From positions 1 to 7,154 of the forward strand of contig CAKTUT010000090.1 in NCBI GenBank assembly GCA_934621665.1: a stretch of DNA of 7,154 bases, read 5' to 3'. Of this stretch, positions 1 to 6,755 are shown one piece after another; position 1 is the stretch's first letter; every line of letters begins with the position of its first letter. This stretch comes from an uncultured Oscillospiraceae bacterium (GTDB lineage: Bacteria > Bacillota > Clostridia > Oscillospirales > Oscillospiraceae). The notes beneath the pieces are model-generated. The model had not been told where the DNA came from. It saw only the letters and a list, made by a program, of their open reading frames with translations, and searched no databases. Made by a program: the position numbers and the translations under genes.

Positions 1-27
1 GGACAGGATACAACAAATTGGGGTGCG

Positions 28-1236
28 TTATGCAACGCTTCCGTACATGGTGAACATCGGCAGATACACGGCCAGCAGCAGTCCCACCGTAATAAACGCC
101 AGAATGATCGTGATGGCCGGCTCGAGCAGCGCCAGCAGCCGGTCGGTAAAGACGGTGATCTCGTTGTCAAAATATTCGCTGATGACCGTCAGCGTCTGCT
201 CCAGATTGCCGGAGCGTTCGCCCACGCCGGTCATTTCCGTCAGCATCTGCGGGAAGCAGCTCTCGGCTGCCATGCAGTCAACCAGACCCTTACCCTGCTC
301 CACGCCGGTGCGCACGCGGCGCACGGCCTGACGGACGGCCTCGTTGGAGATGACGTTGGCCGTTACGCCAAGCGACTGCGTGATGGGCAGTCCCGCCGTC
401 AGCATGGTCGCCATGGTGGAGGCAAAGCGCGAGGCGGCGTTCATGCGGTGAAGCTTGCGCAGGGGAGAGCGGCGCAGCTTGCGGCTGTCCTGACGCAGCC
501 GGCCGGCCTCACTCTTGCGGATGAGCGTGCGGATAAAGAAGAAGCCGGCAATGGCAAGAAGAATCGTCCACCAGTAGTTGGTGAGGAAGTTGGAGAAGCT
601 GATCAGCCCCTTGGTGATGGGCGGCAGGTCGCTGCCCAGCTCCTCAAATACGCCCACAAACATCGGCACGGCCACAACCATGATGATGATAAACACGATG
701 ATGGCCACGATCACGACCATGGCGGGGTAGGTGAGGGTGCTGATGATCTTGGCACGCGTCGTGGCGGACTTGTCATAATAGGTGTGCAGCCGCGTGAAGC
801 ACAGCTCCAGCGTACCGGACTGTTCGCCCGCGCGGACGGTCTCGATAAACGTAACCGGGAGCGTGGGAATGTTGTTTTCAAAGCTCTGTGCCAGACTGTA
901 GCCGCCGGACACGTCCTCGGCCACCTTTTTCAGCAGCTTTTGCAGCTCACGGCTTCGCGCCTGCGCCGCAACCATCTCCACGCACCGGACAATGGGCAGG
1001 CCGGAGGTAAGAATGATGGCAAACTGCGAACAGATGATGGCAAGCTCCTTGTCGGAGACGCGAACCTTGCCGAGCTTGGGGTTTAAGGTCTTTGTCTCCT
1101 TGACAGGCTCAATTTTGGTGATGATGGAGCACGATTCGCGCAGCTGCGCGACGGCTTCATACTCGTTGTAGGCCTGAATGACGCCCGACACCTTTGCGCC
1201 GTCGGGAGAGATGCCCTTATACTGAAAGGTAGTCAA
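28..1236 (-). CDS. pilC: Type IV pilus inner-membrane platform protein PilC (GspF family)
   Basis: This 402-residue protein has the length and layout of PilC/GspF, the polytopic platform that couples the cytoplasmic ATPases to pilin polymerisation. Two T2SSF repeats are visible, at about residues 66-192 and 268-394. Each has the family's 'ILTSGLPI / MLTAGLPI' start and a G-E-x-SG-x-LE motif (137-144 and 339-346). Hydrophobic membrane segments lie near 168-195, 217-237 and 370-392, and the N-terminal 60 residues look cytoplasmic. The start codon is TTG at 1234-1236. It is chosen because GAGGTG (1244-1249) lies 7 nt upstream and the next in-frame methionine is residue 88, inside the first repeat. 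The gene is third in the pilB-pilT-pilC operon, 15 nt after pilT. The 27 nt after its stop show no terminator, so the operon probably continues. A GspF of a type II secretion system would look similar, but the adjacent PilT argues for a pilus. Confidence 0.95.
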   Translation of the reverse strand: MTTFQYKGISPDGAKVSGVIQAYNEYEAVAQLRESCSIITKIEPVKETKTLNPKLGKVRVSDKELAIICSQFAIILTSGLPIVRCVEMVAAQARSRELQKLLKKVAEDVSGGYSLAQSFENNIPTLPVTFIETVRAGEQSGTLELCFTRLHTYYDKSATTRAKIISTLTYPAMVVIVAIIVFIIIMVVAVPMFVGVFEELGSDLPPITKGLISFSNFLTNYWWTILLAIAGFFFIRTLIRKSEAGRLRQDSRKLRRSPLRKLHRMNAASRFASTMATMLTAGLPITQSLGVTANVISNEAVRQAVRRVRTGVEQGKGLVDCMAAESCFPQMLTEMTGVGERSGNLEQTLTVISEYFDNEITVFTDRLLALLEPAITIILAFITVGLLLAVYLPMFTMYGSVA

Positions 1237-1243
1237 AGCGGTT

Positions 1244-1249
1244 CACCTC
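1244..1249 (-). promoter_or_regulatory. Ribosome binding site of pilC (fixes the TTG start)
   Basis: GAGGTG on the minus strand, 7 nt before the TTG codon. It lies between the pilT stop (1252-1254) and pilC, and it is the main reason for accepting a TTG start. Confidence 0.75.
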
Positions 1250-1251
1250 AC

Positions 1252-2292
1252 TTAATGGAATGTATCGCGGTCGCGGCAATAGCTGCGCGCGGTGTCCATG
1301 GAGACCGTCCCCTCGCGCACCATCTTGTGCAGGGCATTGTCCATGGTGATGCTGCCGCCCTGACCGTTCATGGTGATGAAGCTGTCAATCTGCGGCGTTT
1401 TGCCCTCACGGATGAGGTTGCGGATGGCGCTGTTGACAATCATGATTTCGCACGCCGCAGCACGGCCGCGGCCGGTTTTGCGCGGCAGCAGCTGCTGCGA
1501 GATCACCGCGCGCAGACAGGTGGATACCTGCAGGCGGATCTGACGCTGCTGACCCTCGGGGAATACGTTGACCATGCGGTCGATGGAGTCGGCGGCGGAG
1601 TTGGTGTGCAGCGTGGCAAAGACCAGATGGCCGGTTTCGGCGGCGGTCAGCGCCGTTTCGATGGTGTCAAGGTCGCGCATCTCACCGATGAGAATAACGT
1701 CGGGGTCCTCGCGGAGAATCGAGCGCAGGCCGTCGGCATAGCTTCGGGTGTCTGTGCCGATTTCGCGCTGGTTGATGATGCATTTGTCGGGTGTGTAGAG
1801 GTATTCGATGGGGTCTTCCAGCGTGATGATGTGGTTCTGGCGCGTGTGGTTGATGCGGTCAAGCAGCGCGGCCAGCGTGGTGGATTTGCCAGAGCCCGTC
1901 TCGCCCGTGACCAGCACGATGCCGCTGCGGTATTCGGCAAATTCCGACACGATGGGCGGCAGGTGCAGCTCCTCAATTTCGGGGATGTGGTCGGCCAGAA
2001 TACGAATTGCCGCCGACACTGCGCCCTTTTGGCGGAAGAGGTTGATTCTGGTGCGGATTGTGCCGAAAAAGCTGCGCGCCAGATCAAGCTCACCGATCTG
2101 CACCATGGAGTTGTAGCTCTCGCCTGCCAATACGGCGGCGTAGTGCTCGCAGTCGTCATGACTGAGGGGCGTATCGGTCAGATTTTCGATGCGGCCGTCA
2201 ATCCGGCACTTGACCGGCAGACCGCAGATAAGATGGATATCCGACGCGCCGCGCGCCTGCGCCTGCGCGATCAGTTCCTGAATTTCGAGCAT
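1252..2292 (-). CDS. pilT: Type IV pilus retraction ATPase PilT
   Basis: This 346-residue cytoplasmic hexameric ATPase powers pilus retraction (twitching, DNA uptake). The length matches PilT (about 340-370) and is too short for PilB. Visible motifs are SDIHL (17-21), Walker A GETGSGKST (130-138), Asp box ITLEDPIEY (156-164), Walker B VILIGEMRD with Glu204 (199-207), and His box TGHLVFATLHT (220-230). The C-terminal AIRNLIREGK motif (289-298) is the PilT-specific retraction signature, and the tetracysteine zinc motif of PilB is absent. The open frame runs further upstream to 2433. I place the start at the ATG at 2290-2292, because AAAGGAG lies 5 nt upstream and homology begins there; the extra 47 residues would be out-of-frame pilB sequence. 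It lies 10 nt after pilB and its ribosome site overlaps the pilB stop, so the two are probably translationally coupled. The order extension ATPase, retraction ATPase, platform is usual for clostridial T4P loci. Confidence 0.97.
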   Translation of the reverse strand: MLEIQELIAQAQARGASDIHLICGLPVKCRIDGRIENLTDTPLSHDDCEHYAAVLAGESYNSMVQIGELDLARSFFGTIRTRINLFRQKGAVSAAIRILADHIPEIEELHLPPIVSEFAEYRSGIVLVTGETGSGKSTTLAALLDRINHTRQNHIITLEDPIEYLYTPDKCIINQREIGTDTRSYADGLRSILREDPDVILIGEMRDLDTIETALTAAETGHLVFATLHTNSAADSIDRMVNVFPEGQQRQIRLQVSTCLRAVISQQLLPRKTGRGRAAACEIMIVNSAIRNLIREGKTPQIDSFITMNGQGGSITMDNALHKMVREGTVSMDTARSYCRDRDTFH

Positions 2293-2297
2293 AAACT

Positions 2298-2304
2298 CTC
2301 CTTT
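2298..2304 (-). promoter_or_regulatory. Ribosome binding site of pilT overlapping the pilB stop codon
   Basis: AAAGGAG on the minus strand, 5 nt before the pilT ATG. Its first two A residues are part of the pilB TAA stop (2303-2305), so ribosomes ending pilB stop on the pilT initiation site. It decides the pilT start. Confidence 0.75.
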
Positions 2305-3994
2305 ACTCCACAGTGGAGTTGATGGCGCGCGCGGCCTCGCTCGCGCTGATGTCGCCGCGCAGCACAAGCGCACGGCAGTTGTCGCGCATGGGGACAAAGT
2401 CGGTGGTCTTGGCCGCCGCATACAGATCGTCATACGACGCGCCCTCAGAGATAAGGCGGCGGAGCGCTGCGTTTATGGTGAGAATTTCAAATACGGCGCG
2501 GCGGCCGCTGTAGCCGGTGTGGTAGCACTCCTCGCAGCCCTCGCCGCGGTAGAACTGTACGTCGGCGTTTTCGTCAAGGCCGAGCAGCGCAAGCTCCTCC
2601 GCCTCGGGGCGGTAGGGGCGCTTGCAGTGCGGGCAGATTTTGCGCACCAGACGCTGGGAAATGACGCCGCGCAGCGCGCTTGCAGTCAGATACGGCTCAA
2701 CGCCAATATCGGACAGACGGTCAATGGCGGAGACGGCGTCATTGGTGTGCAGCGTGGAGAGCACCAGATGGCCGGTAATGGCCGAGCGGATGGCAATCGC
2801 GCCGGTCTCGCCGTCGCGGATTTCGCCGACGGAGATGATATCGGGGTCCTGACGCAGAATCGCGCGCAGACCGGCGGCAAACGTCATGCCGGTTTTTTCG
2901 TTGATCTGGCACTGGTTTACGCCGGGAATGTTGTATTCCACCGGGTCTTCCAGCGTCATGATGTTCGTCTCCTCACTGCTCAGCTCCTGGAGCATCGCAC
3001 ACATGGTGGTGGATTTACCAGAGCCGGTAGGACCGACGATCAGAATTACGCCGCTGCTGTTTTTCAGCAGGGCTTCGTATTTTTCAAGGTCGCGTCCCTC
3101 AAGGCCGATGGTGCGGCTGGAGATGTTCTGCTGCGACTTGTCAAGCAGTCGGAGCACGATCTTTTCGCCGTAGACCGTGGGCATGGACGAGATACGCAGG
3201 TCAATTTCATGTCCGCGCGCGTGAACCATGGCGCGGCCGTCCTGCGGGATTTTGTGTTCGGAAATATTCATGCCGCCCATGATTTTAAGGCGGGAAATAA
3301 CGGTGCTTTGCAGGTTGGACGGCACGGTGAGCACGCGGCGCAGAACGCCGTCAATGCGCATGCGGACAACCATTTCGCCGTCCTGCGGCTCCATGTGGAT
3401 ATCGCTGGCGCGCTCGGTAACGGCGCGCTCAATGACGGAGTTGACAAAGCGGATGGTGGGCGCGGTGGCCGCCGCATCGGCGGTCTGCGTCATCTGAACC
3501 GGGACGATGTCGTTTGAGGTGCTTCCGGCCTCGCGCTTCATTTCCTCAATCGCGCGCGCCGTGCCCTCGCTTCCATAGAGCGTGGCGATGGCCTGTTCGG
3601 TGGCCTTGCGCGTGGCGATCATGGGGACGATCTGCTTGTGCGACGCAGCTTTCAGCTCTTCCTGCGCCATGAAGTTGAGCGGGTCGCTCATGGCGACGAA
3701 CAGCTCGTCCTTTACCAGCTTTACCGGCACAACGCAGTATTTTTTCGCGATGGCGCGCGGAACGAACTTGCTCAGCTCAACCGGGATGGATACGGCGGTC
3801 AGGTCGATGAAGTCAACGCCCAGCTGCATTTGCAGCGCGTCGATCAGCTGCCGCTCGGTGATGATGCCGCTGTTAATCAGCACGTCGCCAAGACGCTGGC
3901 CGGTTGTCTTTTGCATGGACAGCGCCTGCTGCAGCTGCGCGTCATTGATTGTACCGGCGGCGATCAGCAAATCGCCAAGACGCATATATGCCAT
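2303..3994 (-). CDS. pilB: Type IV pilus extension ATPase PilB with N-terminal MshEN c-di-GMP-binding domain
   Basis: This 563-residue cytoplasmic motor ATPase drives pilin polymerisation through the PilC platform. The N-terminal MshEN domain (about 5-140) opens with two tandem 24-residue motifs, 5-28 and 34-57. Each starts RLGD and keeps the spaced Leu/Leu/Leu/Gln positions of the c-di-GMP site first defined in Vibrio MshE, including the 5-residue spacer. A low-complexity Ala/Thr linker (about 157-180) follows. The ATPase core has SDIHMEP (197-203), Walker A GPTGSGKST (321-329), Asp box LEDPVEY (348-354), Walker B with Glu391 (IISVGEIRD, 386-394), and His box TGHLVLSTLHT (407-417). Four cysteines, C454/C457 and C487/C490, form the zinc site typical of PilB/GspE. 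The start is the ATG at 3992-3994, 6 nt after GGGAGGG; the frame stays open to 4039, but only from a TTG with no ribosome site. It is the first gene of the operon. GspE is the alternative, but pilT next door favours PilB. Confidence 0.97.
   Translation of the reverse strand: MAYMRLGDLLIAAGTINDAQLQQALSMQKTTGQRLGDVLINSGIITERQLIDALQMQLGVDFIDLTAVSIPVELSKFVPRAIAKKYCVVPVKLVKDELFVAMSDPLNFMAQEELKAASHKQIVPMIATRKATEQAIATLYGSEGTARAIEEMKREAGSTSNDIVPVQMTQTADAAATAPTIRFVNSVIERAVTERASDIHMEPQDGEMVVRMRIDGVLRRVLTVPSNLQSTVISRLKIMGGMNISEHKIPQDGRAMVHARGHEIDLRISSMPTVYGEKIVLRLLDKSQQNISSRTIGLEGRDLEKYEALLKNSSGVILIVGPTGSGKSTTMCAMLQELSSEETNIMTLEDPVEYNIPGVNQCQINEKTGMTFAAGLRAILRQDPDIISVGEIRDGETGAIAIRSAITGHLVLSTLHTNDAVSAIDRLSDIGVEPYLTASALRGVISQRLVRKICPHCKRPYRPEAEELALLGLDENADVQFYRGEGCEECYHTGYSGRRAVFEILTINAALRRLISEGASYDDLYAAAKTTDFVPMRDNCRALVLRGDISASEAARAINSTVE
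2305..2319 (-). repeat. 15-nt palindrome at the pilB-pilT junction
   Basis: ACTCCAC and GTGGAGT flank one central base. As RNA this gives a 6-bp stem with a 3-nt loop. It covers the last pilB codons (Asn-Ser-Thr-Val-Glu) and ends next to the pilT ribosome site. No U-tract follows, so it is not a typical terminator. Confidence 0.55.
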
Positions 3995-4023
3995 ATCGTA
4001 CCCTCCCATTGCGCGCAAATAAT

Positions 4024-4048
4024 AGAGGCATGAACTCAATCTGCCTCT
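4024..4048 (-). repeat. Leader hairpin 2 of the pilB transcript
   Basis: Perfect 7-bp inverted repeat AGAGGCA/TGCCTCT with an 11-nt loop, about 30 nt before the pilB start codon. It overlaps three bases of the left copy of the 14-bp inverted repeat. On the minus strand it is followed by ATTATTTGCG, not a run of U, so it is probably a leader structure and not a terminator. Confidence 0.5.
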
Positions 4049-4059
4049 GTAAATCCAAT
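4046..4059 (+). repeat. Left copy of a 14-bp inverted repeat around the pil promoter
   Basis: TCTGTAAATCCAAT is the exact reverse complement of 4141-4154. The copies are 81 nt apart and centred about 95 bp apart. Matching stops sharply at both ends. The segment between them holds the predicted pilB promoter. Confidence 0.8.
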
Positions 4060-4063
4060 ACCT

Positions 4064-4088
4064 GTGTTGTTTTGCTTCTTAACAACAC
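4064..4088 (-). repeat. Leader hairpin 1 at the predicted pilB transcription start
   Basis: Perfect 8-bp inverted repeat GTGTTGTT/AACAACAC with a 9-nt loop. On the minus strand it begins at or within a few bases of the expected start of the pilB transcript (about 4086), so the RNA would begin with a 5' stem-loop. Such stems can protect mRNA from decay; the role here is inferred. Confidence 0.5.
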
Positions 4089-4092
4089 CTAA

Positions 4093-4121
4093 TTTTTACC
4101 ACATTCAAGGCGAAATTTCAA
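4093..4121 (-). promoter_or_regulatory. Predicted sigma-A-type promoter of the pilB-pilT-pilC operon
   Basis: On the minus strand, -35 TTGAAA (4116-4121), a 17-nt spacer ending in TGG (extended -10), and -10 TAAAAA (4093-4098). The predicted start is near 4086, giving a leader of about 92 nt to the pilB ATG. It lies between the two copies of the 14-bp inverted repeat. Confidence 0.6.
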
Positions 4122-4140
4122 GGAAAATCGACAGATTTCG

Positions 4141-4154
4141 ATTGGATTTACAGA
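4141..4154 (-). repeat. Right copy of the 14-bp inverted repeat
   Basis: ATTGGATTTACAGA on the plus strand, the exact reverse complement of 4046-4059. It lies about 20 bp upstream of the -35 box of the pil promoter and downstream of the EAL-gene terminator. Confidence 0.8.
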
Positions 4155-4203
4155 AAACGTCAGGATGCCCAAAAAATTTTTTGTTTTTTCCACGAAATTC
4201 AAC

Positions 4204-4242
4204 AAAAAACACAAAACGGTGGTTTCAATCTCGAAATCACCG
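4204..4242 (-). terminator. Intrinsic terminator of the GGDEF/EAL gene
   Basis: On the minus strand, a 10-bp stem with one A-C mismatch (4233-4242 with 4217-4226) and a 6-nt loop is followed by a T-rich tract (TTTTGTGTTTTTT, 4204-4216). The ascending arm contains the stop codon (TGA, 4237-4239). It should separate this gene from the pil operon as a distinct transcription unit. Confidence 0.75.
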
Positions 4243-6480
4243 CTTTGTATCCGTGTTTTTAAGTGCAGCCTCCATCAGCTGCTCAAATGCCCCGGCCGGC
4301 ATCGGCCTGCCGTAGAAGTAGCCCTGCATATACCGGCAGCCCATGGCCTGAAGCGCATCGGACTGCTCCTGCGTTTCCACGCCCTCTGCGATAACCTCCA
4401 TGCTAAGTGCGTGCGCCATGTTGATGACGAAGCTTAGAATCTGGCGGCTGCGGGGCGTATTGTCGTTTCCGGCAAGAAACTGCATGTCGAGCTTCAGAAT
4501 ATCGGCGTGCACGTCCTTGAGCGTATTGAGCGACGAATAGCCAGAGCCGAAATCGTCAATCTCCACGGTAAAGCCTGCCGCGCGGAAGCGGTTGACCATG
4601 GAGATGAGCTGGTCGGCCTTGTCCATGCAGGCGCTCTCGGTGATTTCCAGCCGCAGCTGCGCGGGCTGGAGATCATAGCGCCGGACAAGTTCGGTAAAGC
4701 ACTCCGGCAGATCCGTTTCGTACAGATCCATGCGCGAGATGTTGACCGATACGGGAAGCGTCAGCCCCATCGCATTCCAGTCGTGCAGATATTTGCATGT
4801 TTTCTCCCAGATGTATCGGTCAACCTCGGTAATCAGGTTGCTGTGCTCAAGCAGCGGGATGAACTCACCGGGGGAGATCATGCCATTTTGCGGGTGCTGC
4901 CAGCGAATCAGCGCCTCCGCGCCGGAAAGCTGGTGCGTGGTGCAGTCGTACTGCGGCTGGAACCAGACCTTGAACTGCTCTTCATGCAGTGCGCTTTCCA
5001 CATTGCCAAGCAGTTTCTGCGCCTTTTCACTGCTGTCAAGCATCTCGGCGCGGTAATAGGCCACGTGGGTTGTGAGATTATTCTTGATGGTTTGCAGCGC
5101 CAGAAGCGCCTTGTAGCTCATGATATAGGGGTCGTGGTTGTCCTCACACAGGTCGTATACGCCGATGTGCAGCGTCAGCGGATAGGGATAGTCCTGATAT
5201 TTTGCGCGGAGCATCGGATTGATTTGCTCCGGGATGATACTGTCGTCGCCGCAGAAGCGGAGAAAGTGGTCGCCGGAAAGATGCGCGCCAAAGGTGTCGG
5301 CGGTGTTGTTTTCATGCATGAACAGGCCAAAGTTCCGCAGCAGCTCATTGCCTGCGTCATAGCCGAATGAGGCGTTGATGAACTTGAAGCCCGCAAAGTC
5401 GTAGCGCAGCAGCATGTATTTTTGCCCGGGATGCGCGGCGAACCATTCCTTGACGCGCGTATGAAAGCCAGCCGCGTTATAAAGCCCCGTCAGCGGATCC
5501 TTTCCACCGGAAACGACGTCCGACACGTCGGCATACGTCAGCAGAATGCGTTCCTTGAGCGGCGAGAGGTACGAGTATTCCAACTTATAGTAATGTATCG
5601 TACCGCTCTCGTCTGGCTTTGTACGCAGCGAAACGGTATACTTTGGCGATTGTGCTAGCTTTTTACGGATGGTGCACAGCTGAATAGCGTGCGAGAGATC
5701 ATGGTATTCCTGCGGGTGCATGATCCTGGTGAAGTCCGGAACAATTTTCGTCTCATAGTCCAGTTCAAGGAATTTCGCCGGTGCGTCTTTCGTCGGATCG
5801 TCGTCCGTGTGCCGGTGGACGAATAAAAGCGAGTTGCCGCTTTCGGTGTCGATGAGCGCTAAGTGGGGGAAAAGCTCATGGATCATCTTGTCGCCAACCT
5901 GCTGAATCCGTTTTTCATGGTCGATATCCAGCGCGGAGCAGACAGCCTCAACAGCGTTGGTGTTGGGGTTGCGGCCAAAGCGCGCAACAAGCCGCCGCCA
6001 CACATAGCCGTGTCCGCTGTGGAAAAAGAGAAAGTCGGCCGTGACGTTTGCTGCGCCGGAGCTATACGCGCGCAGAAGCGCCTCTCCGGACATCTGGCTG
6101 ACAAAGCGATCGGCGTCGTCCGGGTGGAGTCGCTTGAGAGTGAGCTGGGTACACGCTTCAATTGAACCGCTGAAGTCCTCACCGGGAGAGAAATAGCCAA
6201 CGCACGTCCCGTCAGTCAGGTTGAGGACAAATGAACCAACCAGATTTTCCGTCTGCAGCAGGTGCTCACGCTGGATTTTGCGATAGTCGTTCATCTGCTT
6301 GAGCTTGTCGGCGTTGCGCTGCTTCAGATTAACCAGATCAAGGCGTAAATAAGAGATGATAACAACGGCACAGATGGCGATGACGATGCACATCAGCGCC
6401 GTGGTGAGCGTGGAGGCCGGCATGACGCCGCCGGACAGCACCGGCATACACAGATTCGATTGTAATAGTGTACAGTACAT
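4237..6480 (-). CDS. Membrane-anchored PAS-like/degenerate GGDEF/EAL protein, probable c-di-GMP phosphodiesterase
   Basis: This 747-residue protein has one membrane segment (about 23-45), a charged, probably coiled helix (48-78), and two PAS-like regions (about 79-190 and 195-322) that presumably sense a signal. A GGDEF domain (about 325-480) and a C-terminal EAL domain (about 490-738) follow. The GGDEF signature reads SGDHF (402-406), with catalytic Glu replaced by His. Ala363 stands where the second Asp of DxD is usual, Asn378 replaces a substrate-binding Asp, and no RxxD inhibitory site precedes the motif. Cyclase activity is therefore unlikely. The EAL half keeps the EAL motif (E522), Asn580, Glu612, the DDFGSGYSS loop (D642, D643), Lys663, Glu699 in AEGVET and Gln719, so hydrolysis of c-di-GMP to pGpG is expected. 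The ATG start at 6478-6480 follows GGAGGTG by 4 nt. The gene has its own promoter and terminator and lies immediately upstream of pilB, whose product probably binds c-di-GMP. I know no specific gene name for it. Confidence 0.93.
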   Translation of the reverse strand: MYCTLLQSNLCMPVLSGGVMPASTLTTALMCIVIAICAVVIISYLRLDLVNLKQRNADKLKQMNDYRKIQREHLLQTENLVGSFVLNLTDGTCVGYFSPGEDFSGSIEACTQLTLKRLHPDDADRFVSQMSGEALLRAYSSGAANVTADFLFFHSGHGYVWRRLVARFGRNPNTNAVEAVCSALDIDHEKRIQQVGDKMIHELFPHLALIDTESGNSLLFVHRHTDDDPTKDAPAKFLELDYETKIVPDFTRIMHPQEYHDLSHAIQLCTIRKKLAQSPKYTVSLRTKPDESGTIHYYKLEYSYLSPLKERILLTYADVSDVVSGGKDPLTGLYNAAGFHTRVKEWFAAHPGQKYMLLRYDFAGFKFINASFGYDAGNELLRNFGLFMHENNTADTFGAHLSGDHFLRFCGDDSIIPEQINPMLRAKYQDYPYPLTLHIGVYDLCEDNHDPYIMSYKALLALQTIKNNLTTHVAYYRAEMLDSSEKAQKLLGNVESALHEEQFKVWFQPQYDCTTHQLSGAEALIRWQHPQNGMISPGEFIPLLEHSNLITEVDRYIWEKTCKYLHDWNAMGLTLPVSVNISRMDLYETDLPECFTELVRRYDLQPAQLRLEITESACMDKADQLISMVNRFRAAGFTVEIDDFGSGYSSLNTLKDVHADILKLDMQFLAGNDNTPRSRQILSFVINMAHALSMEVIAEGVETQEQSDALQAMGCRYMQGYFYGRPMPAGAFEQLMEAALKNTDTKR

Positions 6481-6539
6481 AAAGCACCTCCAGCCAAACG
6501 GCTGTCAAGAAAAAACACATTAGGAACCGTGTAATAAAT

Positions 6540-6568
6540 ATTCTAACAGTTGTATATCGTTTTTTCAA
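6540..6568 (-). promoter_or_regulatory. Predicted promoter of the GGDEF/EAL gene
   Basis: On the minus strand, -35 TTGAAA (6563-6568), a 17-nt spacer ending in TGT (extended -10), and -10 TAGAAT (6540-6545). The predicted start is near 6533, giving a leader of about 50 nt. AT-rich sequence upstream of the -35 box (6569-6600) could act as an UP element. Confidence 0.7.
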
Positions 6569-6726
6569 CTAAAAATTCGTTGTTTTGCAAAGAAAACTGA
6601 CAAAATAGGACAAAAATCCCAAAAAAATGCAACGAAATCTGCGGGCTGACAAGCGGGCGGCGTGAAAAACTATGCAGGATCAGGTAATTTGCAGGTGAGC
6701 GCGTGCACAATTTATGGAAATTCATG

Positions 6727-6755
6727 TTGAAACTTGGACGAATGCATGATACCAT
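6727..6755 (+). promoter_or_regulatory. Predicted promoter of the response-regulator gene
   Basis: TTGAAA (6727-6732), a 17-nt spacer ending in TGA (extended -10), then TACCAT (6750-6755). The predicted start is near 6762, giving a leader of about 92 nt to the GTG start codon. The -10 box is weaker than in the other two promoters, but the layout is the same. Confidence 0.55.

Noticed and set aside
448..1086. Plus-strand open frame of 212 codons with a His/Asp-rich stretch, antisense to pilC
   Set aside because: The His/Asp run is the reverse complement of the hydrophobic Ile/Val membrane segment of PilC, so it is not a metal-binding protein.
1255..2322. Plus-strand open frame of 355 codons, antisense to pilT
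   Set aside because: It is a shadow of pilT caused by high GC. The product resembles no family and is low in complexity, while the minus strand carries every PilT motif.
2519..3517. Plus-strand open frame of 332 codons, antisense to pilB
   Set aside because: Shadow of the clearly coding pilB strand; no ribosome site or family motif.
3995..4039. Longer pilB start at 4039
   Set aside because: TTG with no ribosome site; the ATG at 3992-3994 has GGGAGGG at the right distance and the conserved RLGD follows directly.
4171..4182. AAAAAATTTTTT palindrome
   Set aside because: Likely just AT-rich intergenic sequence or a bent tract; no stem strong enough for a terminator.
4507..5370. Plus-strand open frame of 287 codons, antisense to the EAL gene
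   Set aside because: Shadow; the minus strand encodes the intact EAL domain there.
6503..6508. TTGACA on the minus strand as a -35 box for the EAL gene
   Set aside because: No -10-like hexamer lies 16-19 nt downstream; the expected place is the ribosome site and start codon.
6338..6568. Minus-strand 76-codon frame with a hydrophobic N-terminus upstream of the EAL gene
   Set aside because: It starts at a TTG that is the -35 box of the EAL-gene promoter, has no ribosome site, and its C-terminal half is an out-of-frame reading of the EAL gene. The hydrophobic run comes from AT-rich intergenic sequence.
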